Source: CALBJU01 sp965247125
GTDB taxonomy: Bacteria > Bacteroidota > Rhodothermia > Rhodothermales > UBA10348
Length of the DNA: 64,000 nt
Assembly: GCA_965247125.1 (NCBI GenBank)
Contig: CBDFGO010000002.1
Span: forward strand, 248,001 to 312,000
Direction of reading: 5' to 3'
The position numbers were made by a program, and so were the translations under genes. Shown here piece by piece: positions 1 through 7,083 of this stretch. Within the stretch, counting starts at the first letter, position 1, and the number at the start of each line of letters is the position of its first letter. Under the pieces are notes generated by a model. That model saw only the letters and a program-made list of their open reading frames with translations, did not search any database and was not told the DNA's origin.

Positions 1-1
1 C

Positions 2-163
2 CTCTTACCTACCGCTTTCTTTATCAGCTCGACGTATGGTCTGGACTCGTTTGAATTCCAGTTGGATGAGGGATTCGTCACTCCTGACGGCCAGCAGTTC
101 GTGCGATACGGAAAGGCGTGGCAGTGGCACGTGGGTATCCTCTTCGGATTTGATCAATTCTAA
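2..163 (+). CDS. C-terminal end of an outer-membrane beta-barrel-like protein (partial)
   Basis: The reading frame is open from the window edge to a TAA stop at 161-163, giving the last 53 residues of a protein whose start lies outside. It ends HVGILFGFDQF, an alternating hydrophobic strand finishing in phenylalanine, which is the usual last strand of an outer-membrane beta-barrel recognised by the BAM complex. That is an inference from the ending only; no domain can be named. The TlpA-like gene follows 12 bases later on the same strand, so the two may be co-transcribed. Confidence 0.55.
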   Translation, partial: LLPTAFFISSTYGLDSFEFQLDEGFVTPDGQQFVRYGKAWQWHVGILFGFDQF

Positions 164-175
164 CCAGTAACTGGA

Positions 176-844
176 ATGGAATCATCCCTTATTTACGGAA
201 TGGGCTTCATCATGATTGTCATAGGGACAGGCTTCCTGTGGATCCTTCTCAAAGACAGTGAGGCGAAGCGGCCCAGAGACGCGATGGAGTGGTTCGGAAC
301 AATCCTCTCATCACTTCTGATAATTTCAGCGGTAGCTCTGATGCTCCTTGCCCGCAACACCGAAAAGGCTATCGCCGAATCCGTACAGCGAGTCGCGACT
401 GAAGACGTGTTTCAGGACGCTATCATCGAGGTCGAAGCCGGTAATTTTTCATTTGCGGGTGTAGATGACAGCGTGACCGCTACGCTCGAAGATTTCGAGG
501 GCCAGGTGGTCATCATCAATTTCTGGGCAACTTGGTGTGGGCCCTGCCTCGCAGAAATTCCAGACCTGAATCGACTTCAGCGAGAGCTGAGAGACGACGG
601 TCTGGTGATCCTGTCCATATCGGATGAAGAACCGCTCCTTCTGCAGTCCTTCGAACGTCAGCTTCCACTCGACACGTACAGCATGTATGTGCCTTACGGA
701 ACAGAGCTTCCGCTGCCATTTACAGGAGCTTTCGTCATCCGGCCTGCATCCTTTATCGTGGATCGCAACGGCGTTGTGAGACGATACCTGTTGGGCGCGC
801 GAAGCTATGATTTTTTTAAAAAAGCCGTCCAACCCCTTCTGTAA
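176..844 (+). CDS. TlpA/ResA-like membrane-anchored thioredoxin
   Basis: This is a 222-residue protein with two predicted membrane segments (about residues 5-25 and 42-58) followed by a periplasmic thioredoxin-like domain from about residue 85 to the end. The redox motif WCGPC has its cysteines at 121 and 124, inside the family-typical NFWATWCGPC context. Proteins of this type reduce disulfides in the periplasm, often of apocytochromes or secreted proteins; the substrate here is unknown. The stop codon abuts the ATG of the next gene with no gap, which suggests a transcriptional unit. An initial double membrane anchor is longer than in classical TlpA, which has one. Confidence 0.85.
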   Translation: MESSLIYGMGFIMIVIGTGFLWILLKDSEAKRPRDAMEWFGTILSSLLIISAVALMLLARNTEKAIAESVQRVATEDVFQDAIIEVEAGNFSFAGVDDSVTATLEDFEGQVVIINFWATWCGPCLAEIPDLNRLQRELRDDGLVILSISDEEPLLLQSFERQLPLDTYSMYVPYGTELPLPFTGAFVIRPASFIVDRNGVVRRYLLGARSYDFFKKAVQPLL

Positions 845-1828
845 ATGACGCGAGTTCTATTCTGGCTGGTCGGACTGTCCTTGGTCATTTGTCCCAATGA
901 CGCAACGGCATCGGTTGACACGCTCTCCGTCTTCACAAGTCGCGCTGCGATTCGTTCCGCACTGATCCACGGGGCAGCACCGAGTCGGATGGCAGCAAAT
1001 TTGTGGCCCTCCCAGGGAGAACGGAGTGTTCCACTGGCATTCGGCATGTCTGCTATCCTTCCGGGGGCAGGCCAGTTCTACAACCAGCAAAAGCTGAAGG
1101 CCCTCTTGGCCGTCTCACTGGAGGCTGCGGCGATCACGGGGTATTTCGTCCTGCGCTCTCGCGGTCTTTCCGCCGAGGACGACTTTCAGGACATGGCACA
1201 CGCTGCCTGGAGTCCGACCAAGTATGCGAGCTGGTTGAACGACTATTCTGAATACCTGGGCTCAGAGTTTGGAGCCAACATTTCCGCCCCTCCCGTAACC
1301 ATAATCTCCGGCGTGGACTTTCGAAATCCTTCGACGTGGTCCGAGTCAGATCAGGTGCGGGTCAGGGCTATGTTCGACCAGATAAACGCCATCGAGAGAC
1401 AGGTCTTCCATCCTGAGACCGGCGCTGTCTTCTCCCATCAGCTTCCCATTTTTGCGGATCAGCAGTACTATGAGCTGATAGGAAAATACTTTCAGTTTGC
1501 TCCGGGCTGGGAAGATTATGTGATGTGGAAGAACGCCGAGGGCGAGTATCAGGTGTCGATCGACCCCGAGCATACGGGCGCGGGTGGCTCCAAACCCAAC
1601 GTGTCGGATTCGTTTTTCAACTATGCCAGTGATCACGCTCACTCTCAGGATTTGCTTCGAAAGGCCAGCCAGATCTCCCTGCTCGTGGTGCTGAACCACG
1701 TAATTGCAGGAGTTGACGCGGCCGTGAGTGCCAAGCTTCACAACGACCGCCTGAAGACCAGGATGGGTCTGGCCTACAATGGAGCAGGTCAGGTTGTGCC
1801 GGTGGCGCAGGTCTCGATCCGGTTTTAA
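845..1828 (+). CDS. Secreted/envelope protein with DUF5683-like hydrophobic core
   Basis: The 327-residue product starts with a signal peptide (about residues 1-22). Around residues 63-95 it carries the segment SAILPGAGQFYNQQKLKA followed by a hydrophobic helix, the hallmark of small DUF5683-type membrane proteins common in Bacteroidota. A second hydrophobic stretch lies near residue 280 (about residues 276-288). The C-terminus ends VSIRF, compatible with an envelope location. The start is fixed by direct abutment to the upstream stop codon. Function is unknown. It sits between a thioredoxin and a symporter without an obvious pathway link. Confidence 0.65.
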   Translation: MTRVLFWLVGLSLVICPNDATASVDTLSVFTSRAAIRSALIHGAAPSRMAANLWPSQGERSVPLAFGMSAILPGAGQFYNQQKLKALLAVSLEAAAITGYFVLRSRGLSAEDDFQDMAHAAWSPTKYASWLNDYSEYLGSEFGANISAPPVTIISGVDFRNPSTWSESDQVRVRAMFDQINAIERQVFHPETGAVFSHQLPIFADQQYYELIGKYFQFAPGWEDYVMWKNAEGEYQVSIDPEHTGAGGSKPNVSDSFFNYASDHAHSQDLLRKASQISLLVVLNHVIAGVDAAVSAKLHNDRLKTRMGLAYNGAGQVVPVAQVSIRF

Positions 1829-1929
1829 AACCGGGCGGGGAGAATACTTGATTTGTCGTCTCCTTAGAGCGTTCTTTGCTGGGCCCTCAGCCGCGTCACT
1901 TCATTTCTGATTGTAAAACCGAAGACCGT

Positions 1930-3225
1930 ATGCCCTGGTACAAGAAACTTCACTGGCAAATAATCATCGGGCTAGTGCTCGGACTCATCTATGGAGTCAT
2001 TGCCGCGGCGCAGGGATGGGGACAGTTCACAAGTGACTGGATTGCTCCATTCGGGCAGATATTCTTCCGATTGCTCCTCCTGATAGCCGTACCGCTGGTT
2101 CTTGCGTCGTTGGTGACGGGTGTTGCTTCACTTTCTGATATGAGAAAATTGTCGCGAATTGGTGGAAAGACCATCGCGATCTATATCGGAACGACAGTAA
2201 TCGCGCTGGTCATCGGGCTCTTATTGGTGAATATTCTGGAACCTGGCAGCAGCGTACCCGAGGAGATGCGCGACAAATTGCAGCAGACTTTTGCGGAGCA
2301 GGCCAAGGCAGGGTTGGGGAGTGCGGCCGCAGCTGCTGAGAGAGGGCCCCTGCAGCCCATCGTGGATATGATTCCGAACAATTTCTTCGAGGCTGCCCGA
2401 TCGAACCGGAATATGCTTCAGGTAGTGTTCTTCGCGATTTTCGCAGGGATCGGTTTGTTGATGATTCCGAAGGAGAAGGCGAAGCCCCTGCTGGACTTTT
2501 TTGACAGCCTGAACGATCTCATAATCAAGCTGGTAGAGATCATTATGATCTTCGCGCCGATTGGCGTCTTCGGTCTGCTTGCAGATACTATCACGAGTAT
2601 CGCAGGAGACGATCTCGGCCAGATCATGGAGTTGTTGGGAGCTCTCGGTTTTTACAGCATCGTCGTCGTTTTGGGCCTCGCGATCCACATGACGCTGACC
2701 TATGGCAGCATGATGAAGTTCTTCACGCCCCGAAAGATTTCCGATTTCTGGAAGGCTCTCGGACCTGCACAGCTGGTTGCGTTTTCGACCTCGTCGAGCG
2801 GTGCCACACTTCCCATTACCATGGAACGCTGTGAGAAGAATCTTGGCGTTTCGGAAGAGGTCTCGTCATTCGTTCTTCCCCTGGGAGCTACAATCAACAT
2901 GGACGGCACCGGTCTGTATCAAGCGGTTGCGGCCGTCTTTATCGCCCAGACCATCGGAATGGAGCTGGACCTGGCCGCTCAAGTAACGATAGTGTTTACG
3001 GCCGTTCTGGCATCCATCGGTACGGCTGCCGTGCCCGGGGCAGGAATCATCATGCTAGTGATCATTCTCGAGGCCGTCGGTGTGCCTGTGGCAGGAATCG
3101 CACTGATTCTGGGCGTCGACCGAATTCTGGACATGTGCAGAACAGTCACCAACGTGACTGGTGATGCGACCGTAGCGACAGTGGTTGCCGCGAGTGAAGG
3201 CCAACTCCACGATATTGCCGTCTGA
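1930..3225 (+). CDS. Dicarboxylate/amino acid:cation symporter (DAACS, GltP/DctA type)
   Basis: This is a 431-residue multi-spanning transporter of the sodium- or proton-coupled glutamate/aspartate/C4-dicarboxylate family. It shows the re-entrant loop serine motif (STSSSGATLP, about residues 288-297), the NMDGT motif in the substrate/cation site (about residues 323-327), and the distal loop GTAAVPGAG followed by the VDRILDMCRTVTNVTGD segment that holds substrate-binding Asp, Arg and Asn residues. The ATG at 1930 (MPWYKKLHWQ) matches the usual family start; an upstream TTG would only add 18 unsupported residues. A strong hairpin terminator follows. The exact substrate cannot be read from the sequence. 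Confidence 0.93.
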   Translation: MPWYKKLHWQIIIGLVLGLIYGVIAAAQGWGQFTSDWIAPFGQIFFRLLLLIAVPLVLASLVTGVASLSDMRKLSRIGGKTIAIYIGTTVIALVIGLLLVNILEPGSSVPEEMRDKLQQTFAEQAKAGLGSAAAAAERGPLQPIVDMIPNNFFEAARSNRNMLQVVFFAIFAGIGLLMIPKEKAKPLLDFFDSLNDLIIKLVEIIMIFAPIGVFGLLADTITSIAGDDLGQIMELLGALGFYSIVVVLGLAIHMTLTYGSMMKFFTPRKISDFWKALGPAQLVAFSTSSSGATLPITMERCEKNLGVSEEVSSFVLPLGATINMDGTGLYQAVAAVFIAQTIGMELDLAAQVTIVFTAVLASIGTAAVPGAGIIMLVIILEAVGVPVAGIALILGVDRILDMCRTVTNVTGDATVATVVAASEGQLHDIAV

Positions 3226-3299
3226 AAAGTGATAAAATCAGTCTCGATTTGAGCCTGGAACACCCCCAGGCGATCCGAAATTGAGACAAAGTCGGGTAT

Positions 3300-3351
3300 G
3301 AGCCACCCAAATCGGTCATTTTGGACCGTTTGGGTGGCTCCGTCATTTTTT
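3300..3351 (+). terminator. Intrinsic terminator after the DAACS symporter
   Basis: A near-perfect hairpin: 12 bp (GAGCCACCCAAA at 3300-3311 with TTTGGGTGGCTC at 3329-3340) plus a further 5 bp CGGTC/GACCG separated by one bulged T, closing a six-base loop. It is followed by CGTCATTTTTT. It lies 75 bases after the symporter stop codon. Confidence 0.85.
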
Positions 3352-3576
3352 GGCATCATCTTGGATGAGGGACAGGCAGTTCCTTGATTATTTCTGCCCT
3401 CGCACCCTCGAGCCCCTTGATCCTCCTCAGGAAACTGTGAGATGGATGCCCCACATCCATCTCGCGGCCCCTCCTCTTCGAAAGACTGCGTCCCTCACGC
3501 ATCTTTTCGAATCTTCTCGATCTCGAGACGCAGCATCAGCTGTTTTGACGTTGGAGCCGAAGCCAATTCTCAGCAC
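3352..3576. other. Intergenic stretch with one hairpin, no gene seen
   Basis: No convincing coding frame is seen between the symporter terminator and the tRNA terminator. The one structured element is a perfect 10-bp inverted repeat, GAGATGGATG (3439-3448) and CATCCATCTC (3454-3463), around a CCCCA loop. It lacks a following T-run, so it is not an obvious terminator. Confidence 0.4.
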
Positions 3577-3607
3577 AAAAAAACCCGCCTGCCTGAAGCA
3601 AGCGGGT
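3577..3607 (-). terminator. Terminator of tRNA-Arg
   Basis: Read on the minus strand, ACCCGCTTG pairs with CAGGCGGGT (one G-U pair) around a short loop and is followed by seven T residues. It begins three bases past the 3' end of the tRNA. Confidence 0.8.
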
Positions 3608-3610
3608 CTG

Positions 3611-3684
3611 CGCGCTTGGGAGGATTCGAACCCCCGGCCTTTGGAACCGGAATCCAACGCTCTATCCAACTGAGCTACAAGCGC
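3611..3684 (-). tRNA. tRNA-Arg, anticodon CCG
   Basis: The minus strand folds into a complete cloverleaf. The acceptor stem GCGCTTG pairs with CAAGCGC, the D-arm contains AGTTGGATA, and the T-arm carries GGTTCGAATCC. The anticodon stem TTGGA/TCCAA closes the loop TTCCGGT, giving anticodon CCG, which reads the arginine codon CGG. The discriminator base is G and CCA is not encoded. An intrinsic terminator follows directly. Confidence 0.95.
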
Positions 3685-3840
3685 GTGAAGGCACGAATAT
3701 AGCACTGAACGCCCGAGGTGTTCCGCCTGGACACACCGGTTGACACAAAGTTTGTGTTAATGATTTCCTACCCACGGCGATCACATTCCGAACCACAAGG
3801 AGCAATCCCTGACGTTGGTTCATGTGCCCAGACAAATGGC

Positions 3841-4632
3841 ATGACTGATACTGCACTTATTAAACAGTTTAAAGCGGACCCCGGCCTCGGGTATTCCTCT
3901 TTGCTGGACAAGTACACGCCGATCATCCTTCGCATGATTAGACGGTTTCTATCGGACCCGGATGAGGTGATGGAAACCTACACCTCCATCTGCGAACGGC
4001 TGCAACACGAAAACTTCAAGGCTCTCCGACGCTTTCGAATCAACAGCGAACTGACCCCCTGGCTTTCGGTCGTTGTTGCAAACGCGTGCCGCGACCGATT
4101 CAGGAAAAATCGGATGGTATCCGTTCCCAATTCGGTTATTGACAAGCTCAACAAGTGCGAGAAACTGGTTTTCAAATATTACTATCAGGACCATATCCCG
4201 CAGTCTGAAATTCCAGATTTGATTTCTAGTAACAACGGAACCGACTGTTCTGGCACAGATGTCAGAGCGGCAATTGGACGAATCGACGAACTCCTTTCGG
4301 TCAACAAGCGGTGGCACCTCCTCGCCGCTCTCCGGGCAAATCGACCCATGATTTCTCTCGACGATCTCAACGAGATGGGACTCTCACCTCCCGGAACAAT
4401 GCGCTCCCCCGATCAAGTAGATCATTCCGAAGGTGATCGTGTCTCTGTACTGAATTCAGCCATTCAGGACCTGGATCCAGAAGATCAGTTGCTGATTCTT
4501 CTCAGATTTGAACACGGCATGCGAGCACAACAGATTGCGAAGATCATGCAGTTCGAAAACCACAAGTATGTCTACACGAGGTTGCGTACCATAATCAATC
4601 GCTTACGTCGCGACCTGCTCGAACTCTCCTGA
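3841..4632 (+). CDS. Sigma-70 family RNA polymerase sigma factor (ECF-like, long linker)
   Basis: A 263-residue protein from the ATG at 3841. Residues about 17-95 resemble sigma region 2, with a TPWLSVVVANACRDRFRKNR segment at the place of the -10 recognition helix. Residues about 207-260 resemble region 4 (SAIQDLDPEDQLLILLRFEHG, then a helix-turn-helix and a basic RLRTIINRLRRDLLE end). About 110 residues separate the two, much longer than the roughly 50-residue linker of a typical ECF sigma. No anti-sigma factor is adjacent. Upstream in-frame GTG (3718) and ATG (3760) codons exist, but the added residues are unlike the family. The function as an alternative sigma factor is inferred from these two regions. 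Confidence 0.75.
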   Translation: MTDTALIKQFKADPGLGYSSLLDKYTPIILRMIRRFLSDPDEVMETYTSICERLQHENFKALRRFRINSELTPWLSVVVANACRDRFRKNRMVSVPNSVIDKLNKCEKLVFKYYYQDHIPQSEIPDLISSNNGTDCSGTDVRAAIGRIDELLSVNKRWHLLAALRANRPMISLDDLNEMGLSPPGTMRSPDQVDHSEGDRVSVLNSAIQDLDPEDQLLILLRFEHGMRAQQIAKIMQFENHKYVYTRLRTIINRLRRDLLELS

Positions 4633-4683
4633 GGGACAAGAAGGGCCTTCGCGCGTACCAGCGCCTCGTAAATAAGAATTTCT

Positions 4684-5667
4684 TTGCACGTGCTCCCCTC
4701 GACATCATCATTTCTGACCGACGGGCGCCTTGAACGTACTCGTCTCACACCCCTCCTCTCGGCGTTCATCGGGCTGATTGCGGCATTTTTTCTGTTTCAG
4801 GGAATCAGCACGGTCGTCCTGCTGGCTCTGCTGCTGAACGCAGGATTGAGTCTGCAGGATATTTTCAATGACCTGGCTGGCGTTCTTGCCGCCAATCCCG
4901 GAACGGTCCTGGTTTCCAACACCGTGGGGCAGGTGTTCGGTTTACTTCTCCCCGCCCTTTGGTTTGCTCGACTCCATTCTTCTACCTGGAAGTCGTTCCT
5001 GCGCTTACGCATAGTCGACCCACGATTCCTCTTTTTATCCATTCTGGCGCTCATCGCCCTTATTCCTATCGTTCAGTGGACGGGCTCCGTAAGCAATTCG
5101 TTGCCATGGCCCGACTGGATTCGGGATCTCGAGCAGGCTCAGATGGACTTGATCGAGGGCGTGCTGACGCATGAGTTCAATTTGGCATTTGCGATCTCCA
5201 TGCTTGCCCTGACCCCGGCCATCTGCGAGGAAGTGCTGTTCCGAGGATTCGTGCAGCGACAGGCCGAACGAGCGCTCGGCGCCTGGTGGGGAATAGCGTT
5301 TTCCGGAATTATTTTCGGATTGTACCATCTGAGACTGACCCAGGCCATTCCACTCTCGATTCTGGGTGTGTTTATGGCTTACGTCACCTGGCGTTCAAGG
5401 AGCCTTCTTCCAGCCATGCTTATCCACCTCGCAAACAATTCGTTTGCCGCGGTGATGGGACAAATGGCTAGTTCTGAATCTTACAACGTGGATCTGGAAT
5501 CATTCACATTTCCACTTACCATCGTCATTCCTGCAGCCATGGTACTTGCTGGTACGCTCTGGTTTATGCATAATGGCAGGGCCCAGAACGGGATCGACGA
5601 TGGGCGCCATTCGACTGTTGTCGATAGCCCTTCGGATCCGAATGAACTCAGCGAGGCAACACCATGA
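4684..5667 (+). CDS. CPBP family intramembrane metalloprotease
   Basis: A 327-residue membrane protein of the CAAX prenyl protease/bacteriocin-processing (Abi) family. Motif 1 is EEVLFRG (Glu182, Glu183, Arg187), motif 2 is FGLYH (His215), and the third is HLANN (His248 and Asn251/252). Together these form the metal-binding catalytic site within the membrane. Around eight hydrophobic segments are visible. The start is uncertain: TTG at 4684 or GTG at 4690; no clear ATG fits. It overlaps the next gene by four bases (ATGA), indicating translational coupling with the DUF2007-like gene and then cdsA. Physiological substrate unknown. Confidence 0.85.
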   Translation: MHVLPSTSSFLTDGRLERTRLTPLLSAFIGLIAAFFLFQGISTVVLLALLLNAGLSLQDIFNDLAGVLAANPGTVLVSNTVGQVFGLLLPALWFARLHSSTWKSFLRLRIVDPRFLFLSILALIALIPIVQWTGSVSNSLPWPDWIRDLEQAQMDLIEGVLTHEFNLAFAISMLALTPAICEEVLFRGFVQRQAERALGAWWGIAFSGIIFGLYHLRLTQAIPLSILGVFMAYVTWRSRSLLPAMLIHLANNSFAAVMGQMASSESYNVDLESFTFPLTIVIPAAMVLAGTLWFMHNGRAQNGIDDGRHSTVVDSPSDPNELSEATP

Positions 5668-5975
5668 CCGCGAAAGAATTTGATGGCTGGATAGCCGTGT
5701 TTCATACCGGAACGGATTACGAAGCCGATCTGGTTCGGGACCGCCTCGATGATTCTGGAATTCCAGCCGTCACCATGCGCAAGAAAGACCGATCGTTCAG
5801 TCTCACCCAGGGAGCGATGTCGGCCATTTACGTGCTCGTTCCGAAGGAATCGGAAGGGGAGGCTCAGTCCCTTCTTTCGTCTACCCAGATTTCGGATGCA
5901 GACCTCACAGAAATCGCAATTGCTGCAGATCCCGAGCGGGCAGCCCCTCCATCTGAGCAGCGGGAAGACGCATGA
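5664..5975 (+). CDS. DUF2007-like small signal-transducing protein
   Basis: A 103-residue soluble protein. Residues about 8-75 match the layout of the DUF2007 (putative signal-transducing protein) family: an initial beta strand (WIAVFHTGTDYEADLVRDRL), a short-range GIPAV turn, and the ending YVLVPKESEGEAQSLL. These are PII-like-sized domains of unknown role. It is coupled by four-base overlaps to both the CPBP protease upstream and cdsA downstream. Confidence 0.7.
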   Translation: MTAKEFDGWIAVFHTGTDYEADLVRDRLDDSGIPAVTMRKKDRSFSLTQGAMSAIYVLVPKESEGEAQSLLSSTQISDADLTEIAIAADPERAAPPSEQREDA

Positions 5976-6793
5976 ATCAGGGGTTGGTCCGCATACTGAC
6001 AGCGCTGGTTGGAATTCCACTCATCGTCTACACCGTATACGTCGGCGACTGGGTGTTTTTCACCTTCATCGCGGTGATTTCCCTTATCGCGCAGATGGAG
6101 TTTGTGTACATGCTCCGCAGAATGGGGTGGCAGGTCAGTCTCAGTTGGTCCTTGCTGCTCAGCCTCAGCTGGTTCGGCAAGTATTTCGTGGAGTGGTGGC
6201 AGACAGCACTGCTGATTGTGGTGATGCTGTTTGCCGCCTCAACCATCTACACGGGAGTTCGTCGATCGATGGAACGGTTTGCGGGTACGCTGGCGACCAT
6301 GGTGTATCCAGTAATCATGATCACTTTCATGATCGATATCCACTGGCAAGCCGAGCAGGCAAACGGCTTGGATGCAGCATTTATGATTGTGCTCATGCTG
6401 CTCTGCCTAATTTGGGCGACCGATACCGGCGCCTATTACGCGGGTCGGTCTCTAGGTAAACACAAACTGGCGCCCTCCATCTCGCCTAACAAGACCTGGG
6501 AAGGGACGATAGGAGGAGTGGTTCTGGCAATTGGCGCCGCGACCTTGTTCAAGACTCAGTGGATTCCCGAGCTGTCGTGGATCGACGTTGTTGTGTTTGC
6601 GTTCCTGGCCGGTGTCTGGGGTCAGATTGGAGATCTTCTGGAGAGCGCTTTTAAGAGGGCCGCTGGCGTGAAGGATTCTGCTGCCGTTCTTCCGGGTCAC
6701 GGAGGATTTCTGGATCGTTTTGATTCCATCATATTTACAGCACCGGCGTATTACCTGTACCTTTCAGAGCTGACCTCGCTGCTGTCTCGCTGA
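5972..6793 (+). CDS. cdsA: Phosphatidate cytidylyltransferase
   Basis: CdsA makes CDP-diacylglycerol from phosphatidate and CTP, the entry point to phospholipid synthesis, at the inner membrane. The 273-residue product has multiple membrane helices. The family signature lies at about residues 226-251, with SAFKR, KDS, PGHGG and LDRFD in order. Length fits the family. The ATG overlaps the stop of the DUF2007-like gene by four bases, so it is probably translated as part of a three-gene unit with the CPBP protease. Confidence 0.95.
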   Translation: MNQGLVRILTALVGIPLIVYTVYVGDWVFFTFIAVISLIAQMEFVYMLRRMGWQVSLSWSLLLSLSWFGKYFVEWWQTALLIVVMLFAASTIYTGVRRSMERFAGTLATMVYPVIMITFMIDIHWQAEQANGLDAAFMIVLMLLCLIWATDTGAYYAGRSLGKHKLAPSISPNKTWEGTIGGVVLAIGAATLFKTQWIPELSWIDVVVFAFLAGVWGQIGDLLESAFKRAAGVKDSAAVLPGHGGFLDRFDSIIFTAPAYYLYLSELTSLLSR

Positions 6794-6879
6794 TTGTGTT
6801 AGGAACGTCGAAGGGTAGATTTTGGTATAGGACCCTGACTTTCAGACTTTTCAGCTCAACACTGTCACTGAATCTCGCA

Positions 6880-7083
6880 ATGGCCCTGTTTACACCAGGT
6901 AAGAAAGTTCGGCACAAGAAGTTCGAGTACCAGCCCCGATTCTACGACCCTAAAAAAGATGAGCGGCTGAAGCGACGGATGCGAATACCGCCTTCGAACA
7001 GACAACGCCGAAGTCCGCTGACACTCATTATATTCATTGTTCTGGTTGCCATGGTAACCTACATGTATTTAACGCTTGGATAA
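6880..7083 (+). CDS. Small basic single-pass membrane protein upstream of mutL
   Basis: A 67-residue protein beginning MALFTPGKKVRHKKFEY and continuing with QPRFYDPKKDERLKRRMR, then a single C-terminal membrane helix (about residues 46-66). Similar short, highly basic, tail-anchored proteins occur next to mutL in many Bacteroidota and are sometimes carried in databases under the misleading name riboflavin synthase subunit beta; nothing here supports that activity. The ATG at 6880 is chosen over an in-frame GTG at 6796 because the basic segment is the conserved part. Function unknown. Confidence 0.7.
   Translation: MALFTPGKKVRHKKFEYQPRFYDPKKDERLKRRMRIPPSNRQRRSPLTLIIFIVLVAMVTYMYLTLG

Noticed and set aside
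449..832. Minus-strand frame opposite the TlpA-like gene
   Set aside because: Shadow of a well-supported thioredoxin gene with WCGPC; the opposite frame has no recognisable feature.
3439..3463. Perfect 10-bp hairpin as a terminator
   Set aside because: No T-run follows on either strand and no gene ends next to it.
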